Assembly (NCBI GenBank): GCA_001872995.1 | Contig: MNXO01000089.1 | Location: forward strand, 1 to 23,504 | DNA length: 23,504 nucleotides | Direction: 5' to 3' | Origin: Bacteroidetes bacterium CG2_30_32_10 | Lineage (GTDB): Bacteria > Bacteroidota > Bacteroidia > Bacteroidales > CG2-30-32-10 | Part shown: in pieces, positions 1 to 7,713 of the stretch | Numbering within the stretch: the stretch's first letter is position 1 | Layout: every line of letters starts with the position of its first letter | The notes under the pieces: model-generated | What the model was told of the DNA's origin: nothing | The model's input: the letters and a program-made list of their open reading frames with translations, nothing else | The model's database searches: none | Translations under genes and position numbers: made by a program

Positions 1-1
1 T

Positions 2-40
2 AGACGGGAAAATGGATTTGGTATTCAATTTATCGAATAG
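2..40 (+). CDS. Possible 3' end of a truncated gene
   Basis: Frame 2 is open from the window edge and ends in TAG at 38-40, giving a tail that reads RRENGFGIQFIE. This looks like ordinary protein sequence ending in a beta-strand, but thirteen codons cannot identify a family. Frame 3 is also open to 69, so the assignment is tentative. The upstream part lies outside the window. Confidence 0.2.
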   Translation, partial: RRENGFGIQFIE

Positions 41-345
41 TTTAAATAGACACATTACTTTTTATTTTTAGAATTGAACTATTCAATACAATTATTAATA
101 AGATATCCATACTAAATAATACTTATAGGTGCTATTGTCAGCATTAATATTGTTTAGCGTGGGTGGTTTGTTCTATTAGTTTGATATTCAGAATAAAATC
201 AATGATTTGTCTATCTCTCTTTGCGGTGTTCAAAGATCTTGTTGCGTTTGATTTTTCTTGTAAGGCATTGCATTAGTTAGATAATCTTTTAATGGTATTT
301 TCAATTAATTTATTTTAGCTTCAAAAAATAATCAATCAATAATTC
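41..345. other. AT-rich intergenic stretch without a recognisable gene
   Basis: About 300 bases before the tRNA-His promoter. All frames are broken by frequent stops and no convincing small gene is seen. The only pattern is an 8-base inverted repeat, GAATAGTT at 35-42 and AACTATTC at 77-84, whose spacing is too wide for a normal terminator. I see nothing else in it. Confidence 0.5.
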
Positions 346-377
346 TTTGTAAAATCAAAACAAATTCCTTATTTTTG
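346..377 (+). promoter_or_regulatory. Bacteroidota-type promoter for tRNA-His
   Basis: TTTG at 346-349 and TATTTTTG at 370-377 are separated by 20 bases, matching the Bacteroidota primary sigma consensus (-33 TTTG, -7 TAnnTTTG). The -7 box ends 14 bases before the tRNA, leaving room for a short 5' leader. The same geometry occurs before tRNA-Phe. Confidence 0.65.
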
Positions 378-391
378 CATCGAATTTAAAT

Positions 392-466
392 GGTGGTTGT
401 AGCTCAGTTGGTTAGAGCATCAGATTGTGGTTCTGAGGGTCGTGGGTTCGAAACCCACCATCCACC
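392..466 (+). tRNA. tRNA-His (anticodon GTG)
   Basis: The sequence folds as a cloverleaf. The D stem GCTC/GAGC lies at 402-405 and 415-418. The anticodon stem TCAGA/TCTGA flanks a seven-base loop with anticodon GTG at 427-429. The T stem GTGGG/CCCAC lies at 442-446 and 454-458. The extra 5' G (392, position -1) opposite C466 (position 73) is the identity feature of tRNA-His. The 3' CCA is not encoded. Position 5 (T397) faces position 68 (T461), so the acceptor stem has one U-U mismatch; all other acceptor pairs are canonical. Confidence 0.95.
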
Positions 467-467
467 C

Positions 468-502
468 AAAAAACGAATTATATAAAATGATTCGTTTTTT
501 TT
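468..502 (+). terminator. Rho-independent terminator of tRNA-His
   Basis: An 11-base stem, AAAAAACGAAT (468-478) with ATTCGTTTTTT (490-500), has an 11-base loop and a T run ending at 502. It lies directly behind the tRNA. The stem is AT-rich with only two G-C pairs. Confidence 0.6.
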
Positions 503-508
503 ATTACA

Positions 509-540
509 AAAAAAGGCTGTCTATAAAGGCAGCCTTTTTT
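509..540. terminator. Bidirectional terminator between tRNA-His and the T9SS-exported protein
   Basis: GGCTGTC (515-521) pairs with GGCAGCC (528-534) around a TATAAA loop. The stem is extended by six A-T pairs (509-514 with 535-540), so there is an A tract on one side and a T tract on the other. It works in either direction. Its main client is probably the minus-strand gene whose stop is at 561. Confidence 0.8.
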
Positions 541-560
541 GAAATAAGTTAAATTCAAAA

Positions 561-1691
561 TTATTTTACAACAATCTTTTTAGTAACCATCCCGTCATCT
601 TTTATAACGTTGATAATATAAGTACCAGCAGCAAAATTATTGGTGCTAATATTAACTTCATGTTTATTCATATTTTCGTTATAAACAATTTGACCAATCG
701 TATTATAAACTTTAACATTGGTAATGTTAGAAGTAGATATCATGTTAATAGTAGAATTAACCATGGCAGGACTTGGCCATACCGCAAGGTTTTCATTTTT
801 CTGATTTTCTTTGATACCAACACCACCCCAATCAACTAATTCTAAACCAAAAACACGGTTTGGAGTTTGTTGAACGTTCCCTATAATCACTAATTTGCCT
901 GGAGCATAAGTATCATAAGTTGATTCGCAACCACCAGCTATAGCGCTTAAATCATTAACAACACCTGAAACATTGCTGCAATTGTGAACAGTACCAGTAT
1001 ATGTATTAGAAGCAATGTTATATTGAACTAAATCAACAAGAGCAGAACCTGCAGGGGTACCAGTAGCCGTTTGGCAAAATAACCATAAGTAAGGACCACC
1101 AGTAGTTTGTCCATCAAAAGCAGAACCATAGCAAGAAGTTGGAGCTGGAGCGGTAACTGTAGCTGCACCACCTGCTTTTGGATACAATTTTAAATTTGCC
1201 CAAGCACCGGCCCAAAAACCGCCAGCATTAGAATATGCTGTAGGGTCGTAAGTGCAATGTCTAATAGTTGCACCAGTAAGAGTTACGGAAGTTGAAGTGT
1301 GAGCTGTTAAATCAATTTTATAAAGAGCAGAAGTATTATTACCTCCATATAAATAAGTGCCATCATAAGCAAAATCTCTAATACCAACTACTGTGGGAGT
1401 TAAAAGAAAAGAGTCGTTTTTTAACATAGTTGTTTTGTCGTATTTACGAATCATTCCATCAGTTTGCCACTTAGCAGTCCAAAAAGCATCATCGGCAAAG
1501 GCAACGCCTTGTTCTCCATCAAAGGTAACATTAAAAGAAAACAACTCATCCCATAACAAATCACCATTATCGGCAACAATAGGGGTTGAAGTTGGAGCGA
1601 AAGGACAAACGTCTTTCATTTCTTGCGAAAACGCATTAAAAAAAAATGATGACAAGAAAACTATCATCATTAAAAAAGTAATTTTTTTCAT
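561..1691 (-). CDS. T9SS-exported protein with a propeller-like body and type A sorting domain
   Basis: A secreted protein of 376 residues. Residues 1-22 form a Sec signal peptide (MKKI, a hydrophobic core, then AFSQ). The last ~75 residues, starting near NLAVWPSPAMVNSTI, show the pattern of type IX secretion type A sorting domains: NVKVYNTIGQIVY, a central FAAGTYIINVI strand pair and a terminal KKIVVK. The middle has repeated strand patterns (DFAYDGTYLYGG, GSAFDGQTTGGPYLWLF, GLELVDWGG) suggesting a beta-propeller or similar sheet fold. No catalytic motif is seen. It should cross the outer membrane by T9SS and be anchored or released. A TATATTTG -7-like box lies upstream on the minus strand. 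It sits alone between two tRNA genes. Export is secure; its substrate or role is not known. Confidence 0.85.
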   Translation of the reverse strand: MKKITFLMMIVFLSSFFFNAFSQEMKDVCPFAPTSTPIVADNGDLLWDELFSFNVTFDGEQGVAFADDAFWTAKWQTDGMIRKYDKTTMLKNDSFLLTPTVVGIRDFAYDGTYLYGGNNTSALYKIDLTAHTSTSVTLTGATIRHCTYDPTAYSNAGGFWAGAWANLKLYPKAGGAATVTAPAPTSCYGSAFDGQTTGGPYLWLFCQTATGTPAGSALVDLVQYNIASNTYTGTVHNCSNVSGVVNDLSAIAGGCESTYDTYAPGKLVIIGNVQQTPNRVFGLELVDWGGVGIKENQKNENLAVWPSPAMVNSTINMISTSNITNVKVYNTIGQIVYNENMNKHEVNISTNNFAAGTYIINVIKDDGMVTKKIVVK

Positions 1692-1726
1692 GGTTTAAAT
1701 TTTTTAGTTAAACATTTTTTTAAAAA

Positions 1727-1734
1727 CAAATATA
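1727..1734 (-). promoter_or_regulatory. -7-like element for the T9SS-exported protein
   Basis: On the minus strand this reads TATATTTG, a full match to TAnnTTTG, 35 bases before the start codon at 1691. The nearest TTTG upstream (CAAA on the plus strand at 1762-1765) is 27 bases away, longer than usual, so only the -7 part is supported. Confidence 0.35.
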
Positions 1735-1750
1735 AAAATAATTTTTAAAT

Positions 1751-1784
1751 AAAAAAAAACCCAAAGGAAACTTTGAGTTTTTTT
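1751..1784 (-). terminator. Terminator of tRNA-Phe
   Basis: Read on the minus strand, ACTCAAAG pairs with CTTTGGGT around a TTTC loop (one U-G wobble), flanked by A and T runs. In plus-strand RNA the same position would be a C-A mismatch, so the hairpin is better formed for minus-strand transcription, that is for tRNA-Phe just upstream. Confidence 0.7.
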
Positions 1785-1785
1785 G

Positions 1786-1858
<73 letters not shown>

Positions 1859-1875
1859 ATCTATTTTTGGGATTG

Positions 1876-1907
1876 CAAAAGTAGAAATAAAAATACAAAT
1901 AATCAAA
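1876..1907 (-). promoter_or_regulatory. Bacteroidota-type promoter for tRNA-Phe
   Basis: On the minus strand TTTG (plus 1904-1907) is followed after 20 bases by TACTTTTG (plus 1876-1883), matching -33 TTTG and -7 TAnnTTTG. The tRNA starts 18 bases further on. Spacing and layout match the tRNA-His promoter. Confidence 0.6.
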
Positions 1908-1928
1908 GAAAAAAATAAAAATTGTAAT

Positions 1929-1957
1929 TTTGACGTTTTAATATCTTGATTACTTTG
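1929..1957 (+). promoter_or_regulatory. Probable promoter of the coaX envelope operon
   Basis: TTTG at 1929-1932 and TTACTTTG at 1950-1957 are 17 bases apart. The -7 box is off by one from TAnnTTTG (TA-C-TTTG). It lies 28 bases before the coaX start and nothing better is present in the gap after tRNA-Phe. Confidence 0.35.
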
Positions 1958-1984
1958 TGTTTTATTGTAAATAAAATTTAATAT

Positions 1985-2713
1985 ATGATGAAGAAATTGA
2001 TAATTGATATTGGAAATACTTTTAGCAAAATTGCTATTTATGATGGAAATTCATTATTAGATTTAATTAAGATTGAAGATATTCAGATAAAAGACATTGC
2101 ATCATTTGTAAAAGACAAAGATATAAAAGCTGCAATAATCTCATCGGTTGTTTTTCATCCCGGAAATATTAACAATTATTTAAAAGAGAAATATATTTAT
2201 ATTGAATTAACTGATAAAACGCCATTACCAATTCAGAATTTATATGCAACACCAAATAGTTTGGGAAAAGATAGACTTGCAGCTGCTGTTGGTGCTTATA
2301 GTCTTTTCCCTAAAGAACATGTTTTAGTTATAGATGCTGGCACTTGTATTAAATATGATTTTAAAAACGATAGAAATGAATATTTTGGAGGTGCAATATC
2401 GCCTGGTTTAGAAATGCGACTGAAATCTTTAAACGATTATACAGATAAATTACCGCTTTGTAAACTTAAGCAAACAAATAAACTAATAGGAACAACCACC
2501 GAAGAATCAATTTTATCGGGGGTAATTAATGGTGCAATTGCTGAAATTACTGGCATCATTGAGCAATACAAAGAAAAGTTTAATCCATTAAAAATTATTT
2601 TAAGTGGAGGTGATGCGATTTATTTTGATAATAGACTTAAAAATAGCATCTTTGCAGTCTCGAATATTGTACTTTTAGGATTAAACGAAATACTTGATTA
2701 TAATGTTAAATAA
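1985..2713 (+). CDS. coaX: Type III pantothenate kinase
   Basis: Catalyses the first step of coenzyme A synthesis, ATP-dependent phosphorylation of pantothenate, in the cytoplasm. The 242-residue length fits the CoaX family. Its ASKHA-fold motifs are visible: IDIGNT near residue 7 (phosphate loop with Asp8), GKDRLAAAVGAY with Asp96-Arg97, IDAGTCIKYDF with Asp117, and GGAISPG. Type III enzymes are usually not feedback-inhibited by CoA. Two ATG codons are adjacent (1985 and 1988), and either could be used. It is the first gene of a tight plus-strand envelope cluster; the next gene's ATG lies inside its last codons. The coupling to outer-membrane genes is positional, not functional. Confidence 0.93.
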   Translation: MMKKLIIDIGNTFSKIAIYDGNSLLDLIKIEDIQIKDIASFVKDKDIKAAIISSVVFHPGNINNYLKEKYIYIELTDKTPLPIQNLYATPNSLGKDRLAAAVGAYSLFPKEHVLVIDAGTCIKYDFKNDRNEYFGGAISPGLEMRLKSLNDYTDKLPLCKLKQTNKLIGTTTEESILSGVINGAIAEITGIIEQYKEKFNPLKIILSGGDAIYFDNRLKNSIFAVSNIVLLGLNEILDYNVK

Positions 2714-3983
2714 AAGAATTATTTACTGTATGCTCTTAGGTTTGTTGCTAATGGCAACAAATACTTTTGCACAAAATAGAATTATCTCTCCCTACTCAAG
2801 ATTTGGAATAGGTGAATTGCAAAACAACAATTTTACAAGACAGATGGCTATGGGTGGTGTAAAATATGCAATTAGAGCAAATGATTTGATAAACTTTTAC
2901 AATCCTGCATCTTATTCTGCTTTTGATACAACTACTTTTGTCTTTGAAACAGGTGTTCTTAGTACATTTGAACAATTAAAAACTTCTGAAATAACCAAAA
3001 AATACAATTATACGAACTTAAATTATTTAGTGTTCGGGATGCCTATTACCAAGTGGTGGGGATTTAGTTTTGGTTTAATTCCATTTAGTAGTACCGGATA
3101 TAATATTTCTTATGTTGATAACAATGTTAATTTTGGCAAAATAAAGTATATATATGAAGGTTCTGGTGGTATTAATCAATTTTATTTAGGAAATGCCTTT
3201 CGATATAAAGATTTTTCTTTTGGTTTTAATGCGGCTTATATGTTTGGAACAATCGACAAAATTAGGCAAATGTATTTTCCTGATTCAACCATTAAATATT
3301 ATGGCACTAATATTCATAATGCCTTACATATAAACGATTTTTATTTGAATTATGGCTTGCAATATACCTATAAAATAAACAAAGAAAAACGAATTGGAAT
3401 TGGCTTGGTTGTTAGTAATACAACAAATATTAAAGCAAACCAAGACGATTTAACGCGTAATTTTGCAGGAACACCAGACCAATATTATTTTATGGACACG
3501 ATAACAAGCTCTAATATTAAAGGAAATGTTACATTTCCATTAAAAGTTGGAGGAGGCTTGACTTACGAAGTGGTAAACAAATTGCTTGTTGCTGGAGATT
3601 TTGAATTTCAACAATGGTCGAATTATTCTGCTTTTGGTGTAAAAGACTCATTGAAAAATGTTATTGCTACCTCTTTAGGGGCACAATATACACCTCAAAA
3701 ATTTTCTTCTTCCACTACAAGTTATTTAAAACGAATGACCTATCGGGCTGGTATCAGGTATTCTAAATCATATCTTGAAATTAAAAACACTCAACTTGAT
3801 GAGTTTGGTGTTAGCTTTGGTTTTGGATTTCCGCTTCGTAAAACAAGATCTACGCTAAATATTGCTGTAGAGCTTGGCAAAAGAGGCACTACAAACAATC
3901 AGCTTATTCAAGAAAACTATGGTAAGGTAACTTTAGGTTTTTCTATCTTTGAAAGGTGGTTTATTAAGAATAAATTATATTAA
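2703..3983 (+). CDS. Outer-membrane beta-barrel protein (FadL/OmpP1-like)
   Basis: A 426-residue exported protein with signal peptide MLNKRIIYCMLLGLLLMATN up to TFAQ, then SPYSRFGIGEL and an AMGGVKYA segment followed by YNPASYSAF. That opening is typical of FadL-like Bacteroidota barrels. The rest is alternating strands rich in Gly, Tyr and Phe, ending FGKVTLGFSIFERWFIKNKLY near the terminus. I chose the ATG at 2703, which overlaps the coaX stop; a TTG at 2694 gives only three extra residues and spoils the signal peptide's n-region. Its place between coaX and an LptC-like gene suggests envelope biogenesis. The transported substrate, if any, cannot be read from the sequence. Confidence 0.8.
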   Translation: MLNKRIIYCMLLGLLLMATNTFAQNRIISPYSRFGIGELQNNNFTRQMAMGGVKYAIRANDLINFYNPASYSAFDTTTFVFETGVLSTFEQLKTSEITKKYNYTNLNYLVFGMPITKWWGFSFGLIPFSSTGYNISYVDNNVNFGKIKYIYEGSGGINQFYLGNAFRYKDFSFGFNAAYMFGTIDKIRQMYFPDSTIKYYGTNIHNALHINDFYLNYGLQYTYKINKEKRIGIGLVVSNTTNIKANQDDLTRNFAGTPDQYYFMDTITSSNIKGNVTFPLKVGGGLTYEVVNKLLVAGDFEFQQWSNYSAFGVKDSLKNVIATSLGAQYTPQKFSSSTTSYLKRMTYRAGIRYSKSYLEIKNTQLDEFGVSFGFGFPLRKTRSTLNIAVELGKRGTTNNQLIQENYGKVTLGFSIFERWFIKNKLY

Positions 3984-4023
3984 TACCTTTCGTATTTATT
4001 TACAAAATCAATTTTTTAGCAAG

Positions 4024-4614
4024 ATGAATTTGCATAAAAGTTTAGTATATCTTGTTTCAAGGACAAAAGCAAGTCATATTATATTTGTTTTATTTAGCAT
4101 ACTGGCTATTGCGTCTTGCGAAAACGATATTCAACAAGTGAAAAAGTTTGATAAGGATGAAAAAAAACTTCCAACTCAAATATTGATTGATGCTGAAATG
4201 ATATACAGCGATTCGGCGGAATTGAAAGCAATCATTAAAACACCTAAATTAGATAATTATACGATAGATAAGGTTTATCAAGAATTTCCAAAAGGAGTTA
4301 AAGTAGATATATACGAAAATGGTGTAGTTTCATCAAATCTTAAAGCTAATTATGCCGTAAATTATGAAAAAGAAAAAATAATGGAAGCCAAAAACAATGT
4401 TATTGTTACAAATATTAAAGGAGAAATTCTTAATACCGAGCATTTGATTTGGGATCAGAATAAAAAAATAATATATTCTGATGTTTTTGTTAAAATTACT
4501 ACTCCTACTCAAATTTTATTTGGTAAAGGGTTAGAGTCGGATGAAAGATTTGAAAATTGGAAGATTAAAAACCCTACAGGCAATATATTTATTAATAAAG
4601 AAGAATTAGAATAA
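4024..4614 (+). CDS. lptC: LptC-like lipopolysaccharide export lipoprotein
   Basis: Likely the periplasmic bridge component that accepts lipopolysaccharide from the LptBFG transporter and passes it to LptA. The ATG at 4024 gives 196 residues with a membrane segment ending in lipobox IAS-Cys32, then CENDIQQVKKF. The body has the LptC pattern of short beta strands: DAEMIYSDSAELKAIIKTP, FPKGVKVDIYENG, LKANYAVNYEKEKIMEAKNN, NVIVTNIKGEILNTEHLIWD, and FGKGLESDERFENWKI near the end. An upstream in-frame TTG at 3949 lies inside the previous gene and would bury the lipobox, so I rejected it. E. coli LptC has a transmembrane anchor instead; a lipidated form is common in Bacteroidota. Confidence 0.82.
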   Translation: MNLHKSLVYLVSRTKASHIIFVLFSILAIASCENDIQQVKKFDKDEKKLPTQILIDAEMIYSDSAELKAIIKTPKLDNYTIDKVYQEFPKGVKVDIYENGVVSSNLKANYAVNYEKEKIMEAKNNVIVTNIKGEILNTEHLIWDQNKKIIYSDVFVKITTPTQILFGKGLESDERFENWKIKNPTGNIFINKEELE

Positions 4615-4624
4615 GCCAAAAATA

Positions 4625-5899
4625 ATGGAAAATTGGATAATTATAATTATTTCTTTAATCTTTTCTGCATTTTTTTCAGGTTTGGAAATGGCTTTTATTT
4701 CTTCAAACAAGCTTTTAATAGAACTTGATAAAACCAAAGGTTTGTTATCAGGAAAAATTAATTCAAAATTAGTTAAGCATCCATCCGATTTTATTGCAAC
4801 TATGTTGGTAGGGAATAATGTTTCTCTGGTTATATATGGTATTGTGATGGCAATAGTTTTGGAACCACATATAATTAGTATATTACCAAGTTTTTTTGTT
4901 TCCGACTTTATGGTTTTAATTATACAGACTATATTATCAACCTTACTAATCCTTATTACAGCCGAATTTCTTCCGAAAGTATTGTTTCGTGTTAATCCCA
5001 ATAATGTTTTAAAAATTATGGCTGTCCCTGTAGCTATCTTTTATTTTTTGTTTTATCCTGTTGTTTATATGGTAGTTATACTATCTAAGCTTTTGTTAAA
5101 AGCTTTTGGTAAAGGCGATTTTTCTAATGAACCACTTGTGTTCAGCAATTTAGATATGGGAAATTATTTGAAAGAAAGCAATATGGAAAATTCTGAAAAA
5201 AAAGAAATTGCACATGAACTTCAAATATTTCAAAATGCTATTGAGTTTCCAAATATTAAAGTAAGGGAATGTATGATACCCCGAACAGAAATTATTGCAT
5301 TTGATGAAACTGAGTCGATAGAACATATTAAGCAATTGTTTATAGAAACAAATCTATCGAAAATACTTATATATAACGGTAATATTGATAACATTATTGG
5401 CTATGTTCATACATTTGAGATGTATAAAGCACCTAAAACCATTACCAGTATTTTAAAACCAGTATTGATAGTGCCCGAAACAATGCTTGCCAAAAAACTA
5501 CTTACTGTTTTTATTCAACAAAACAAAAGTATTGCAGTGGTGGTTGATGAATTTGGTGGAACCTCAGGAATGCTCACGATGGAAGATGTTATTGAAGAAA
5601 TATTTGGCGAAATAGAAGATGAACACGATATTGATAATCTTGTTGAGAAAAAAATCAATGATGATGAATATATTCTTTCTGCGCGTCTCGAAATTGATTA
5701 TATTAATGATAAATATCAGCTTCATCTTTCAAAATCTAATGATTATGAAACGCTTGCTGGTTTAATTATTAACTACCACGAAAGTATTCCTCAATTAAAT
5801 GAGGAAATTAAAATAGAGAAATTTTTGTTTAGAATATTAAAAGTAAGCAAAACCCATATTGATTTAGTGAAGTTGATTATACAAAAAGATGAAATTTAA
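4625..5899 (+). CDS. CNNM/CBS-domain membrane protein (hemolysin C/CorC family)
   Basis: A 424-residue inner-membrane protein. Residues 1-170 hold the CNNM transmembrane domain (FSAFFSGLEMAFISSNK start, several hydrophobic segments). A CBS pair follows (about 210-335): CMIPRTEIIAFDE in the first and IAVVVDEFGGTSGMLTMEDV, then EEIFGEIEDEHD, in the second. Residues 345-424 form the CorC/HlyC C-terminal domain. Relatives are proposed Mg2+ or Co2+ transport or efflux proteins; the older 'hemolysin' name is misleading. It begins 11 bases after the LptC-like gene and overlaps the next gene by 11 bases, so the genes are co-transcribed and probably translationally coupled. The transported ion is inferred from the family only. 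Confidence 0.88.
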   Translation: MENWIIIIISLIFSAFFSGLEMAFISSNKLLIELDKTKGLLSGKINSKLVKHPSDFIATMLVGNNVSLVIYGIVMAIVLEPHIISILPSFFVSDFMVLIIQTILSTLLILITAEFLPKVLFRVNPNNVLKIMAVPVAIFYFLFYPVVYMVVILSKLLLKAFGKGDFSNEPLVFSNLDMGNYLKESNMENSEKKEIAHELQIFQNAIEFPNIKVRECMIPRTEIIAFDETESIEHIKQLFIETNLSKILIYNGNIDNIIGYVHTFEMYKAPKTITSILKPVLIVPETMLAKKLLTVFIQQNKSIAVVVDEFGGTSGMLTMEDVIEEIFGEIEDEHDIDNLVEKKINDDEYILSARLEIDYINDKYQLHLSKSNDYETLAGLIINYHESIPQLNEEIKIEKFLFRILKVSKTHIDLVKLIIQKDEI

Positions 5900-6884
5900 C
5901 CAGATTTTAAAGAATTCTTATTCTCTTTTCTCTTCTATCTTCAAGCAAAGCATCAAAACAAGCATTATTCTTTTCAAAATAATGATTCCGATTTCTATTA
6001 TTGTAAAACTTTTGCAATATACTGGAGCTATTGAATATATTGGCATGGCATTATATCCTTTGATGAAATTTGTGGGACTGCCAGGCGAAATGGGCTTGGT
6101 ATGGGCAAGTGCTATGATAACTAATTTGTTTGGTGGGGTATTGGCTTTTATTAATCTTTCGGCTGGATTAAACCTTACCATTGCTCAAGTAACTATTATT
6201 TCGGTGATGATGCTTATTGCTCATACTTTTCCGATTGAGCTTACCATTGCCAGAAAAACAGGAGTGAAACTGCTAACTATGTTTATTGTTCGCTTTGGCT
6301 TTGCTTTTATATTTGGTGTTTTACTTAATATCATCTACAAATCATTTAATTATTTGCAGGAACCAGCTGTTTTGCATATAAAGCAAAGCATTGTTGTTAA
6401 CAACTCCTTATGGTCTTGGGCTCTTAATGAACTTAAAAACTATCTTATTATTTATCTGTTTGTTTTTTCTTTGATGCTGTTGTTAGAAATTCTTAAGCGT
6501 ATTGGAGTAATTGAATTAATTACCAAAGCCCTTAGCCCGCTATTAAGATTTTTGGGTATTGGAAATGGGGTGATAACTATTACAATTGTAGGATTAACTC
6601 TTGGTGTGGTTTATGGTGGAGCACTAATTATTAATGAAACCAAAACGAAATCAATTAATAGAAGGGATGTTTTTTATGCAATGGTGATGATGGGTATTTT
6701 TCATAGCATTATCGAAGATTCTATTCTGATGATTTCGCTAGGAGGACATTATACTGGAGTTGTTATTGGAAGGTTTATTTTCACTATTATTGTAATTTAT
6801 CTTTTGGTAAAACTCACCAAACCATTGTCTGATAAAACATTTAATAGGTTTTTTCTTACAAAAATAAAAAACGAAAACCATTAA
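5889..6884 (+). CDS. Gate/nucleoside-recognition domain membrane protein
   Basis: A 331-residue polytopic inner-membrane protein. Two copies of the Gate (nucleoside recognition) domain can be seen: the first includes MIPISIIVKLLQ, YPLMKFVGLPGEMGL and ITNLFGGVLAFINL, followed by AHTFPIELTIARKTG. The second includes LSPLLRFLGIGNGV and GLTLGVVYGGALIINETK, followed by FHSIIEDSIL. The duplicated layout resembles SpmA/SpmB-type or YjiH-like proteins, whose substrates are poorly defined. The ATG lies inside the last codons of the CNNM gene. It is the last gene of the run and faces a minus-strand gene 13 bases away. The function is inferred only as transport or gating. Confidence 0.8.
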   Translation: MKFNQILKNSYSLFSSIFKQSIKTSIILFKIMIPISIIVKLLQYTGAIEYIGMALYPLMKFVGLPGEMGLVWASAMITNLFGGVLAFINLSAGLNLTIAQVTIISVMMLIAHTFPIELTIARKTGVKLLTMFIVRFGFAFIFGVLLNIIYKSFNYLQEPAVLHIKQSIVVNNSLWSWALNELKNYLIIYLFVFSLMLLLEILKRIGVIELITKALSPLLRFLGIGNGVITITIVGLTLGVVYGGALIINETKTKSINRRDVFYAMVMMGIFHSIIEDSILMISLGGHYTGVVIGRFIFTIIVIYLLVKLTKPLSDKTFNRFFLTKIKNENH

Positions 6885-6897
6885 AGAATAGCGTTGT

Positions 6898-7377
6898 TTA
6901 TAGCTGTTCAATAAATTCTTTTAACTGGTAGTTAAAAAGGAATTTAGGATTCTTTACAATTTCGCCGCTTTTGTATTTTATATATCCTTTAATAAAAATA
7001 GCTGGTAAAATATAATCTTCTTCCTTATTTTGCTTTGTCTTGCTAATATAGTCTTCTACTGACATATTGAGCTTAGAAAGGTTAATATTTTTTTTTATAA
7101 ATTCAATTAATTTATCTGAAATGCCTATAATAAGCATATATTCGCCATAGTGTTCATACAAATTGTGCTTGTAATTTAATACCACCAATTCATCTTGAAT
7201 ATTTTGAGTAGTTTTATAAAAAGAATCATTAAATTTGAATCCCTCATCCATTATTAATTGAGCGATTGCTTCATTATGGGTGTAATGGGTAAAAACTTTT
7301 TCTTTTTCTATATTCTCAAAAATAAAACTTAGCATTTCTTTAGTGAAAATACTATCTTTTCTAAATTCATCATTCAT
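6898..7377 (-). CDS. Unknown protein, weak resemblance to ADP-ribosyltransferase-like folds
   Basis: A 159-residue cytoplasmic-type protein with no signal or membrane segment. I place the start at the ATG at 7377; a TTG six codons earlier is possible. I do not recognise the family. The segment THYTHNEAIAQLIMDEGFKF has an His-x-Thr...Ile...Gly spacing seen at the start of PARP/DarT/KptA-like ADP-ribosyltransferase folds, and ILPAIFIKGYIKYKSGEI with KNPKF near the end looks like their closing strands, but this is pattern impression only. A GEYMLIIGIS strand lies between. It is a single gene, convergent with the envelope operon and divergent from the next gene. No toxin-antitoxin partner is visible beside it. 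Confidence 0.6.
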   Translation of the reverse strand: MNDEFRKDSIFTKEMLSFIFENIEKEKVFTHYTHNEAIAQLIMDEGFKFNDSFYKTTQNIQDELVVLNYKHNLYEHYGEYMLIIGISDKLIEFIKKNINLSKLNMSVEDYISKTKQNKEEDYILPAIFIKGYIKYKSGEIVKNPKFLFNYQLKEFIEQL

Positions 7378-7624
7378 AACAAGGAGCAGATACAACTGCT
7401 TATTTTTTTCAAAATTAATTAATAATTAGATGGTTTTTTCAAAAGAATATAAATATTTTAACATTTCATTGCAAAAGCTTGTTTTCAAAGATGTAAATAA
7501 ATAATTGATAAGTCTTTAGTCGATAGGCATCAATAGAACTATTAATAAAATGGAAAAACAAAAGATAAATAGTTTAAAAAATAAAACCGTTTACTGTTTG
7601 CAAACCCAATCTAATACTAAACCG

Positions 7625-7658
7625 CCAACAAGAAATATAAAATTTTCCGACTTGTTGG
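7625..7658. repeat. Inverted repeat CCAACAAG/CTTGTTGG
   Basis: Perfect 8-base arms at 7625-7632 and 7651-7658 with an 18-base spacer. There is no T run behind it, so it is not a standard terminator. It could be a protein-binding site, an RNA hairpin, or the remnant of a dispersed intergenic repeat. Confidence 0.45.
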
Positions 7659-7683
7659 GATTAATGCCGATAGCCTAACAATT

Positions 7684-7713
7684 GTGATTTATAAACGAAG
7701 TGAAATAAATCAC
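7684..7713. repeat. Inverted repeat GTGATTTAT/ATAAATCAC
   Basis: Perfect 9-base arms at 7684-7692 and 7705-7713 with a 12-base spacer (AAACGAAGTGAA). It lies 103 bases before the next gene's start and 25 bases after the other inverted repeat. No T tract follows. An operator or a repeat remnant are both possible. Confidence 0.45.

Noticed and set aside
1393..1698. A 101-codon plus-strand ORF
   Set aside because: It lies antisense inside the T9SS-exported gene, which has a signal peptide and sorting domain; this frame has no family features.
3949..4023. TTG-start extension of the LptC-like protein
   Set aside because: It lies inside the barrel gene's coding sequence and would place 25 residues before the lipoprotein signal, so the ATG at 4024 is preferred.
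7550..7678. A 42-codon plus-strand ORF in the intergenic gap
   Set aside because: It has a plausible ATG but an unrecognisable product, spans an inverted repeat and has no clear promoter; not enough to call a gene.
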